A stretch of DNA of 64,000 nucleotides, taken from positions 13,428,534 to 13,492,533 of the forward strand of contig OZ024895.1 in assembly GCA_964017195.1 (NCBI GenBank), given 5' to 3'. Shown here piece after piece: positions 33,755-43,489 of the stretch. Position 1 is the stretch's first letter; each line of letters opens with the position of its first letter. The position numbers were made by a program, and so were the translations under genes. Origin of the DNA: Siderastrea radians. Lineage: Eukaryota > Cnidaria > Anthozoa > Scleractinia > Rhizangiidae. The notes below the pieces were generated by a model. It saw only the letters and a list, made by a program, of their open reading frames with translations, searched no databases and had not been told where the DNA came from.

Positions 33755-34874
33755 GATGAGCGAAGCCAGTAAGACTCATCCCATGATATGCGCGACAATA
33801 TCCACCTTGCAGATGTTATCCGAACAGGGAGAAGACACCGTTTCTTATCTCCTCACTGACCATGCAATAATTTCTGGCATTATGATAAATTAAGTCGATT
33901 TCTTTTAGCTTTAGATGTCAGCCACAGAGGAATTGTATCGGTGTTACTGAACCCAATGCTAACATAGTGTTTCTTATACATTATCACCCAGCCGGGCAAC
34001 AACATTTCGTATAACAACTACATATTAAGCCAGGTGTTCTCGGTTACTTCAGAAACGGATATTAACATACTAGATGTTTAACTTGTTTGTTTGCATAGAG
34101 GACATTTGTTGTCAGACTGAAAAGCTTGTATTACGTCTACTATTCTTTGTTTACACTTGTTATTAGCTATATGTAAAGAAATTTTATAAGTGATAATTCT
34201 AAGATAACGATTTAAAAATCATCTTCAGGACAGTGCCGTAAGAATAACGTTACTAGCTCTACTTACTGGGTTCAGGATATAGATTTTTCGTTGTTTGTTA
34301 TTTCAGAATACAAAACATTTATATGTCATAAAACATTTTCTTTTATAATCTGGTCAATACGGCATGACTTCTCAAACTCAGTCCAATAAGGATGTTAGTT
34401 AGCAATCGTTTTCATTAGCGCAAATTTTCCAGATTTTTAATTTCCTTTTTCCATTATGAAGTGCAAGGCCTGACAAGGTTAATTTTAAGCCTGCATGTCA
34501 CGAAATATAAGCCGACTTGCAAGAACTAAAGAGCACAGCGCTTACACATGCATTGAGAGGTTAGTTTTGCATACAGTTGCATACAGGCCTAAATGGTTTA
34601 TAAAGTACATTTAGTCAGCACCGCGTATCAGTGACACCAAAGCCATTCCCATATATGCTCCGGTCAATCTACGTCAGCTAACCCGAGAAGGGCGAAAGAG
34701 CTGTCCACGACTGCTGTGCTAATCATTTCGAGTCTAGCTAACTGCAGGATCTGCAGTCGGTGCCTTAAAGCCATTTAATGTCTTACATTTGGTTTTCCTT
34801 TTAGCCGGGTTCTCTTGGACTTTTTATTCTCCTTTTTTCACAGGTTTGACCTTTAAACCTTCACTACCTGAAAC

Positions 34875-35186
34875 GAGGGTCCACAATAGGGTTCTCAGAT
34901 CCCGCTATCCCGCCTTTTTTTCCAGGTAATTCCACCATCCCGCGGTTCTTTACGTGAAAATCCCAATACCGCCGAGATTAATAAAATTCAGTACGTAAAA
35001 AACCGTAATCCCTTTTCCCGCCACTACCTCCTCACGATTCTCGCATCCCGACCACTCAAACCCCAGAAATCGCGCTCCCGCTAGTAGCTGAAATTTCCGC
35101 TTCCCGCTCTTATTTTATTTTGCATCCCGAATATCGCCCCCAAAATATGCCAAATCCCGCATCCCGCCCAACCTATTGTGGATCCT
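34875..35186. mobile_element. Copy-2-specific insert rich in ATCCCGC words
   Basis: The 312-base insert has terminal inverted repeats GAGGGTCCACAATAGG and its near-complement. CTGAAAC is duplicated at both sides (34868-34874, 35187-35193). Copy 1 has a single CTGAAAC here (about 22440). Inside, TCCCGC recurs many times at irregular spacing. The 7-base duplication and inverted ends indicate a cut-and-paste element of unknown family. Confidence 0.82.
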
Positions 35187-36294
35187 CTGAAACTAACCCT
35201 TCACACCTCAGTAGTGACAAGCATCTAATTTCTCCTCACAGTATCGTGTCACTAGTTGATCAAACATATCGGTCATAAGAATTTGGCAGCCTAGAAAATT
35301 GGCCATGCAATGAATTCCTTTTCATTTTAAACTGCTATCACATTGTGGAGAGTTTACTTTCAGTATTTTAAAATTGTTCAGAAATTTTTGCTTCGACTGA
35401 AAATGACATGCGGGCATCATGGACCATAATTGCCACAACAACCTGAGTTATCCAGGTAAGCTTGCTTCCGAGAAAAATACTAACCGAAATTTATCTCCGT
35501 CCATTTAGTAGAAGTCGTTTCTCGAAAACGCTTCGTAAAAATAGTATTTAAGCTACTATGTAGCTACTTCCATATGAAATTAGCACTTCTTGGACAAAAA
35601 GCCAAAAAAAAAAATCCTATGAAATTGCACCTTCAGCGTCCGAAATAGTTTTTTGCTAAGTAAGCATTTCTCGTGATCCAGGGTTTCTTTACAAACAAAA
35701 CAATTATATTATTCTATTATTCTATTTAAAGGGACACTTTAATCAATGTTTAGGATAACTTTGAAAAGCTTAGAAATTCTAATCAGAGGAAACCCAAAAA
35801 TACTGGTTGTTAACCCGTTCTCTGAGACTATAACTGTGTTTGGCTACAGAGCGTAGGGTGGCAATGGATTGCAACTTGAAAACAACAGGCTGAGTAAGAA
35901 ATATAGACCAATGCAGTGGTGGGTATTTTTGTATCTATAAACGTGCTTAACTCTGACTCTTAAATGCACGGTGACCCCATTCTTTTTTTCGATAAATCAC
36001 TTCCTTTACTGGTTCGCTGCATTTTGTCCAGAAACAAAAAACTTCTGAACGTAAGAAGTTTTAATTTTATTGCTATTTCTACTCACGTACGATCGAATTC
36101 TTCTACGAATGCAGTATTTATGACTTACAATTATTGTTCTGCGATGCTAATTTTACCTGAGGAAACGATTTTACCGACAAAAATGTGCTAAATAGGCCTA
36201 TTTGCGATGAAATCAATAAATCAGCATTATCCAGAGTCCTCCACGTAACTTATTTTATTCCTTGTAGCAAGAAAGCCGATCTCACCTTACATAA

Positions 36295-36423
36295 ACTCTC
36301 TCCTTCGCAGAGACTCCTGTTAGTAAACATCAGTGAAAGAAAAAAAGACGGAAGCGGGAGCGCTTAATTTTTCTCTCTTCCCAGCCTCTGCGCGTTTCTG
36401 AAGGAGGCCTGTGCGGATAAGAG
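36295..36423. mobile_element. Small hAT-like MITE with 8-base target duplication
   Basis: The 129-base insert starts ACTCTCTCCTTCGCAGAG and is flanked by TTACATAA on both sides (36287-36294, 36424-36431). Copies 1 and 3 have one TTACATAA and no insert. Eight-base duplications are typical of hAT elements. Confidence 0.82.
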
Positions 36424-37100
36424 TTACATAACCAAAGCTTCTAAAAACACATTTCGAATACGCTTTATCTCCGAAACGAACACGATGTCCCCCCAAGTTT
36501 TTTTGGCTTTTCTGACATGAGTTGATCATTATCTAACCACAGCAAAAGTTTGGTAAAATCTGAACGTGGGAAGATTTTGGGCGCGAACGTCCTTAATTTA
36601 CATTTCAGCATATTTTTTCACCCGAAAACTCCTGTGTGCGGAATACTACGTTTACGGTGTGCTCATGCAAGACAAGTTTGCGTAGAACAATTATCACTTC
36701 GCAGATAACGAAACGGCCACGTTACAAGCAATGTCAATTTTATTTGTAGATTCTGAATATATGGCACTGGTATAATGCTTAACAAACTAATCACTATTGG
36801 CTAATTTAAAAATATATAACTGATTCCTGTTCATTTTTGGAATTTTAATATTTCACACCCAGAGTCTTCCAGCTCCAACGCATATGTTAACAACACAGAG
36901 CGCACAGTAGAATGAGAAGTACTGCTCCCTAACTTGCAAATTGGATGCTAACGCAGAATTTTATCAACAGACGAAACTTACCACCGAAAAACTCTTTTAG
37001 CGTCCGACTCTGGACGTGAATGAGTTTTAACCTCATAATAGCAAAAGTAACGACGAAACATGTTACAGCTTAACTTGTTTATTAACAAACAATTATCACA

Positions 37101-39392
37101 AAAATGGCGAATCAAGTCATATTATAAACTTGTGGTTACATGTGGGTTCAGGTCCACGTCCAAAATTATTATGCTTACAATCTTATAAATAATGGAATCA
37201 CAGAATTATTATTTGCCAATTTATATAACAGCAACACATGTCGTCGAGAAGACCATTCTAACCAGTCCCCCTTCAGCAGCATGTGTTCGAACTTTTTAAG
37301 TCCGTGGACGAAATGCTGCCACATGATCATTCAAGTGAAAGCTATTAAACAGTACTTTCCTGTGGTACTGTTCGTTATGATGTACAAGGTGGTTCTAAAG
37401 CCTGGGCCAAAGAGAGTCACAAGTAGACAACTTGCAACGCCGTTGGAATATGACTTATGATGGCTTGCGATGCGTTGCGTCCACTTTGATCGAGCTTAAA
37501 TTTACACGCAAGTGAAAACAAGTTTTTAATCGTTTGGTCAGTCAAGTCGACGCAAGTTGGCTTCAGTATTGTCGTCCTTAGTAAGGGCGCGCGCAAGGCT
37601 GCACTGTAATGGCATTTTGCAACTTCCGTCAAATTTGCGTCCACTTGTAAGTCCGTTTGTCCACCCAATGTTCACGTCTGTCTACGCAAGGTCGCATTTT
37701 GACACCTGCGTTGACTTGAGTCTCCGTTTGGCCACAGCCTAACCTCATTTGAGTCTGTCAGTGAAATCCTAAGGTGTGGCCATTCAAATAAGTGCTGATT
37801 CTTTTTCAAGATGACATTAATTTTGGATCTTTCTCCAGACTTAAATGTCAACACTTTTGAAAGCAAGAGGGTAATTTATATCAAATTACACTTTACTGCA
37901 GATCAAACTTCACATGTCAATTACGTCTATTATTGGTACGTGCACCAGAACACTCTCTCTTGTGATTCTAAGAAAATGCATTAATAATGTTTACTAACTA
38001 CAACTACCAATGAAGAAACTATGTGACATCCTTAGATACAAGAATATATGCACATCAATTCAATGATCATTTACACAGCAAAATTATGATTAGCAAAAAA
38101 TACACCTCCTAAACTCATCTCAACTTAATCGTTTTGGGATATTTCCTCTTGCCAACATGCGTGTCTCAATTCCCCCTTGTAGCTCGCACTTGGCCTATTC
38201 TACACTCAGCCTACAAGCTACTTTGCCGTAAGCCAGGCTTTCCTAACAATCGATAGACCTTTGAAAATCGGGGCCACAACTTAAGAACATGATCTCTTGA
38301 ACCCGTTGAAAAAAGGCCCTCTCGTTTCAGTAAATACCAGCTTTGACCTAGCCCCGCCTTTTTACTTTTTCTCTAAAAACGAACCGAACCCTGATAATTT
38401 TAACGGCGACAATTAGGATTCCAGCCTGTTCTTCTATTCGTGTTTTCAATCAAAATACATGTTACAATAATTATATGATTTTCCTTTGTTTAAGTGGGCA
38501 GGCAGACATGCTGCCAATACTCTGCAAATGTGCGCCTATATAAAACACAAGTATCCTTTCCCCCGAAATCCCCTGACCTCAAAGCCGACTCCTCCCTTAT
38601 CGACGAATTTTCCCCTGCGGAACAAGCTCATTCCAACACTGAAGGAGGGGGGGGGGACGGAATTACTAGTAATAATAAACTTGGATTCAGTCATCCACTG
38701 AATGAATTCAAAGTGAATGCTGACACAACAACGAAGAAAATGCAATGCAAACTATTCTACCTTAATGTACACGTTTCCTGTAAAGAAACTTAATACAACG
38801 TGAGCATTCTTTTTTCTATTAATTGGATTTAACAGAATCAGCTCTTGCGTATATTATCAACTAGTATATAGTCAACTACTAATGAAGTAGCTTACCAATG
38901 AAGTTAAAACAAAGTACAATAACAAAAAAAAACAACAACAAAAAACTCCAAAAATCGCGCATCAGAGAATCACAGCCTCGGACAATTTTTGAAGAACTCT
39001 CTGGGGAATATACGTAAATGCTGCATTATACAGTAGCTAAGGCCATGAACAGCCCCCACAGGACTACTTTCATGGATTGTTGTCAATCGAGAACTTTAAG
39101 AAAGTGTGTGAAGCTGAAAGATGAATTTGTGAGTGACCACTTCACCTACTGTCAAACCAGCACAGTACAGTTTCACAGACTTATTGACTGAGCTGGGGTC
39201 ACAAGGGAAAAATATTTGACGTTCAAGGACAGGAGAGCTTACTGTCTCTGTTCCACTCACCATTTCCTTGACTTCAATATTTTCTTATCTGGCACTCGCA
39301 CCCAGTCAATAAGTACAGTTACTTAACGCATAGCCCAACAACCCATGAAAGAGAAGAGAGAGACTGGTTACAGTCCAAATGCAGCCATGAAC
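37101..39392. other. Duplicated non-coding block, 3' side of the alternative receptor tail
   Basis: It matches 43740-46057 in copy 3, and its first kilobase also matches 25750-26513 in copy 1. Open frames near 38494-38793 and 45200-45524 resemble each other but lack a domain and differ by frame. They lie where the 3' UTR or flank of the minus-strand receptor would be. I do not call a gene here. Confidence 0.5.
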
Positions 39393-39572
39393 CTAACACC
39401 ACAGCTCAAATCCACCCTCGCCCTGTCCTCCTCCTCCTTGTCCTCCGGCAGGTGGGGGACGCTTCTCAGAGGACATCTCACTGTACTCTGTGCCGGAGCC
39501 ATATCGTGGTGGTGGCTTACCAGACTCATCAAAGGACAGGTCTGCATAATTCAAAGGTTTTTGTTGGTCCTC
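39393..39572 (-). CDS. Alternative last exon of the Ig-SEA receptor (duplicated)
   Basis: A phase-0 exon with CTGCAG acceptor, 59 codons and TAG at 39393-39395. It is a near copy of 46058-46237. It holds LNYADL (an ITIM-type L-x-Y-x-x-L), TEYSEM (contains YxxM), proline-rich KPPPR and KRPPP, and a Gly-Gln-rich end before FELWC. The frame is intact, so it may still be used as an alternative end or may be a silent partial duplicate. Confidence 0.7.
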   Translation of the reverse strand, partial: EDQQKPLNYADLSFDESGKPPPRYGSGTEYSEMSSEKRPPPAGGQGGGGQGEGGFELWC

Positions 39573-39867
39573 CTGCAGGAAATAACAATTATTTTTATTG
39601 AATTTACTGGTTAGTAATATAACATTGTGCATAAATTCTAAACCACATTCCCTGCCCCCAACCCCCTTCAAGGACTCGTTTCAAATAAATAAAATACCCC
39701 TCCCAGCTATTATTCAGGTATAACTAGCGCCCCCTTGGCGATTTCAGAGGCCCTATATTCTTGAAAGGGAGCGTAATAGCCTAAGAGCAGGCTCTTGCGC
39801 GATCTGGCTCAAAAATGGCTGCTCCAAACCCCGGCTATGGTCTCATGACTTGCTTAATATGGTTGGG

Positions 39868-40039
39868 GCTCTCTCTCCTTCGCAGTGGCCTCCTGCAGTC
39901 ATGTCTTCAGGTCTTGACTGCACGCTGAAGCTTTCCCCCTCTTCCCATTGTTCCTCGCGCTCCCGTTTACCGCGCCCCAGTTTTCTCTTTCCCATGTTCC
40001 CTGTTGTTTACTTATAGGAGCCTCTGCTGAGGAGAGAGA
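39868..40039. mobile_element. Insert related to the 36295-36423 MITE
   Basis: It starts GCTCTCTCTCCTTCGCAG and ends with the near-complement GCTGAGGAGAGAGA, with TTGGG repeated at both sides. Copy 3 lacks it (near 46550). It lies in the intron between the two duplicated tail exons. Confidence 0.7.
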
Positions 40040-40321
40040 TTGGGACTCAAAACGTTGAGGAATTCTTCAATGGAACATTACAAGCATGGGCACTATACAC
40101 TTAGCTTACCTGTGGAAAAGTTGGGTTGATAAGGGGCTTTGCTCAGAACAATAAGGTACTATTGAAATGATTGAGAAGTCCAAATTTCTTTATGTCCCCT
40201 TTTAGAAGACAGGCCATCTAAAAGGCACCCACTGGGTTCCCATATAAAGCCATTTCTAAAACAAATCAAGTGCATGAGTCATGGGGCCAACTACAGTCAC
40301 AAATGTTTTCGATTTTCCTAC

Positions 40322-40415
40322 CTGGTTCTTGGTAGCATTGGCTGGCGCATACATTCGGGCCTCAGCGTAAGCTGGGCTAGCTGTACCTAGCCCAGAAGGA
40401 GGAGGCTGTCTGTTC
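40322..40415 (-). CDS. Alternative penultimate tail exon of the Ig-SEA receptor (duplicated)
   Basis: A 94-base exon with a TAG acceptor and GTAGGA donor, enters in phase 2 and leaves in phase 0, exactly like 47809-47902. It encodes NRQPPPSGLGTASPAY, then AEARMYAPANATKNQ. Differences from the main copy are V to A after PAY and K to N near the end. Confidence 0.7.
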
Positions 40416-40734
40416 CTATCAAAAAGGAGGGATTTGTTAAGAGGGCTCTGTCACCTACGTCTAGGATTATTGTAAAAACTAAAAGACATATTGCAATCAT
40501 AGGAAACCCAAAAATAATGGATCGGTTTTGTTCAAAATTACTCTACCACTTTTCTGAAACTTTTATCAAGCAAGTTTGGCTGTGGATGGCAAGGATGGAA
40601 ATGGATTGCAACTTGAAAATATTAGGCTAAGGATTTCAGGTTTCTCTCTTGTTTCTTAAAAAAATCGCCGAAAACTGATTGTGGATTGTTCTCCCTTTGA
40701 GAAAATCACTTGATTCCTGTCTCTTGATGTTTAA

Positions 40735-41128
40735 GGACGGTGCCTCCTTTTGTTACTGCGCAAACGTTCTGCACATCTCGGGATATTCGGGTTTCTAAAG
40801 GAATTTGCCCCCTAATACAACAATATGTTTGCACGGTTTATGACTATGTGGAAAAAGCAGATCTTAGCAAGGGCTATCAGAAACCAAAAAGAAAATTGGG
40901 GGTAACCACGCATTTTTCAGAGATAATTGAGCTTAAATTTGGAAAGAAATTGCCATATATTCATTGTATTTTAACACTTTTCTGGAATTATGGTTGCTTA
41001 ACTATCTCTGTAAAATGCGTGGTTACCCACTTTTTTGTTTTTGGATTCTAGTAACCCTTGCTAAGATCTACTTTTTCCCCATAGTCATGACCTGTGCAAA
41101 AATACTTCTGTAATAGGAGACACCGTCT
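40735..41128. mobile_element. TTAA-flanked palindromic MITE, copy 3
   Basis: The best-preserved copy of this family, with TTAA at 40731-40734 and 41129-41132. It begins GGACGGTGCCTCC and ends CACCGTCT. It marks the left border of duplication copy 3. Confidence 0.85.
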
Positions 41129-41311
41129 TTAAGGGGTACGAATAAAGGGTACTGGTCAACAATGTGAAAAAAAAAAATCTTGTAGTAATTGAATTCCTTA
41201 CAGGATTAATTTTAATTCTAGGACAAAAAACAATTATTGCCGTGGTTTTATCTGTTTTTATAGGATCAATAACCAAGGCATGAACTACAAACATATATAT
41301 GGCTTTACATG

Positions 41312-41513
41312 CTTTTCTGCTTTTTATAATGAAGTATTTTTTTTTCAATCCTTGTAGTGTATATGTTGTAATTATTATATATTTCGGTTTTAGCTCTAAT
41401 TTATAGATTTTAATTGTATCATTATATAGTATATATCTAGTGTTAGGACCTCTATGTAAACCACTTTTAGTGATGGAGCTTCCTAATAAAAGATTGTTAT
41501 TATTATTATTATG
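41312..41513 (+). mobile_element. 3' tail of a LINE-like retroposon, copy-3 specific
   Basis: About 200 bases absent from copies 1 and 2. It ends GCTTCCTAATAAAAGATTG followed by a (TTA)n tail at 41496-41510. The 3'-end truncation pattern and simple tail suggest a dead-on-arrival LINE copy. The family is not identified. Confidence 0.65.
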
Positions 41514-43210
41514 GTTGAAACTTGCAGAATCTCAGCTCGTTTTAAAAGCTATGATTGAGAGAAAAAAATAAAGAAATGAATGCAAACTTAGTTGGAGTGA
41601 TTTTACTAGCTGATGTCCCATAATTTCTTTGCCTTTTTATTGTAGTTAAGGAGCCAAGCTATATTTGTGCTGTACTAGGTATAGTGTAGTTCTAATGCTT
41701 GGGTATGTAGAGGAAATGATGATTCAAATGAAAGTTATTTAGCAAAAATTTCCTGTGATATTGGTTATTAAGCGTCAAAAGGTTGATCGAACGACTTGAA
41801 AGTATTTTTATTACTTTAAAGTCTGTTGACTTTATCGCATTTAAATGAAAGCCTTTGGTACTGCTTGTTATTCAAAATGTTAAAACTCAGACTACAGCTA
41901 CTGTGTGAGTGGTACTTGCCTATTAAGCTTTTTTTACATTTTTAGTTGACCACTAAGACATTGCATGTGGTCTTCTAGAATATTGAAATGACGTCATAAG
42001 AGGTGAGTCAGCAGGTGATCAACAATATCATATCCACCATGAAAAAATGGACATCACGTTCTGACTTGTAGATTTTTTGAGTTTGAATCAATAACAGTTC
42101 TTCCGCACATTTTGAAATAGGTCGACCGTTTGTTACCCATAAGAGAGAATTTAGTAAGGGCCGATAGAAAATTCGTAGTACTTTGTTAAATTCTCAATCG
42201 GCTGATGTCGATGTTTTGAAAGTAATATTTTTGTTTGAACGGTTTGTTTGCGACTGTTTATCAGACGAAACGAATATTACCATCAATAATTTTGCAACTG
42301 ATTTACATAACAAGGCACGTAAAGAATGTTTTCCTGTTATTTTTGTGTCTTAGGCTTTTGTTTTGATGACAGGAAATAGAATGCCTCGGTGGGGGTAAAG
42401 GGGCTGTGGTTGAATGTTCCTATGGCTGCAAGCCTTCAATGTCTGACAGCTGATGTCCCATTTTTAGGTATGTCCTGGGTATGACGATGTAATGAGCCAC
42501 GTCCGGGGTGTAATTTCCTGATTTTGGTTTATGAACATGTCTTTGGTTTCTTCAAACATTTAGTTAACGTTTCCCCTTGATGAAAGGCTTTTTTTCATTT
42601 ACTTTTTAAGCTGAAAACATACTGAAAATCATCGTTCGTAATCCGTCTCAAACTTGTTGAATTTCAACCATCCTTGTTTTTGTTCATTTTGGCGTTTTCC
42701 CACTTTCGTTAATTGGTTATTTTATTCAACATTTCTTACTTGAAGGAAATGTGTAAATTGAGCGGCATTATCCAGAGTCCTCCACGTAACTTATTTTATT
42801 CATAATTGTAGCAAGAAAGCCGATCTCGCCTTACATAACCAAAGCCTCCAAAAACACATCTCGAATACGGTTTATCTCCGAAACGAGCACGGCCCCCCTT
42901 TTTTTCAGCTTTTCTGACATGAGTTGATCATTATCTAACTACAGCAAAAGTTTGGAAAAATCTGAACGTTGGAAGATTTTGGGGGCGAACGTCCTTAATG
43001 TACATTTCAGCATATTCTTTCACCCCAAAACGCAAACTCCCTGTGAAAGAGTCCCTTTTAGGTCAACTCAGTGAGGAATACTACGTTTGCAGTGTGCTCA
43101 AGCAAGACACATGTTCGTAGAACAATTATCACTTCGCAGATAACAAAACGGCCACGTTACAAGCAATGTCAATTTCATTTGTAGATTCTGAATACATGGC
43201 ACTAGTATAA

Positions 43211-43489
43211 CAATGAATATGAATACATGAAATAATGATATATTTGAACTGCGAAAAAAGATATAATATTATATGATTATTTCATATGTTCATATTCATT
43301 TCTCCATCTACGGGAAAAATACGAACTCACAATTGACCAGCTCCCAGTTGGCTTCATAGCTCAGTTGGTTAGAGCGCTGCACTGGTATCGCAGAGGTTAT
43401 GGGTTCGATTCCCGTTCAAGCCTGAATTTTTTTCAGGTTTCTTCTTTTCAACTGCTTAACCTTTACCGCGATGATCTTCATAATATTCC
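43211..43489 (+). mobile_element. tRNA-containing SINE-like insert, copy-3 specific
   Basis: The 279-base insert is flanked by AGTATAA on both sides (43204-43210, 43490-43496). Copy 2 has a single GTATAA at the matching place (about 36770) and no insert. It contains a palindromic AT-rich part (ATGAATATGAATACATGAAA and its complement about 80 bases on) and a tRNA-like unit. I remember this layout as a frequent anthozoan repeat. Confidence 0.83.
43350..43423 (+). tRNA. tRNA-Thr(GGT)-like sequence inside a repeat
   Basis: The 74 bases fold as a cloverleaf: acceptor GGCTTCA with TCAAGCC, D stem GCTC/GAGC, anticodon stem CTGCA/CGCAG, loop CTGGTAT with anticodon GGT, and T stem ATGGG/CCCGT with loop TTCGATT. 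There is one mismatch in the acceptor stem (C-C) and one at the bottom of the anticodon stem (A-C). A run of seven T at 43427-43433 could end Pol III transcription. It lies in a mobile insert, so I read it as tRNA-derived repeat and not a working tRNA gene. No CCA is encoded, as usual in eukaryotes. Confidence 0.55.

Larger units (their letters stand above)
33755..37100. other. Upstream side of GPCR copy 2, no gene seen
   Basis: It is collinear with 21272-25800 of copy 1 minus the 1.66-kb insert, plus the insertions listed separately. An extra piece of about 130 bases at 35375-35510 is absent from copy 1 and was not identified. Confidence 0.55.
28218..40670. repeat. Segmental duplication copy 2
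   Basis: This block is collinear with copy 1 to 38127, and then with copy 3 (44815-48149) through the two receptor tail exons. It carries the second GPCR and its own private insertions at 30097-30407, 34875-35186, 36295-36423 and about 39868-40039. Similarity to copy 3 stops at ATCGCCG near 40670. Confidence 0.9.

Noticed and set aside
35395..35460. Possible copy-2-specific exon ending CCAG/GTAAGC
   Set aside because: Only a donor-like site was seen; no open domain and no matching acceptor.
38494..38793. Conserved small protein in copies 2 and 3 (also 45200-45524)
   Set aside because: Similarity is explained by the DNA duplication; small indels shift the frames differently and no domain is seen.
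43350..43423. Genuine tRNA-Thr gene
   Set aside because: It lies in an insert with target duplication that is missing from the sister copy, and it has stem mismatches. Kept only as a tRNA-like feature.
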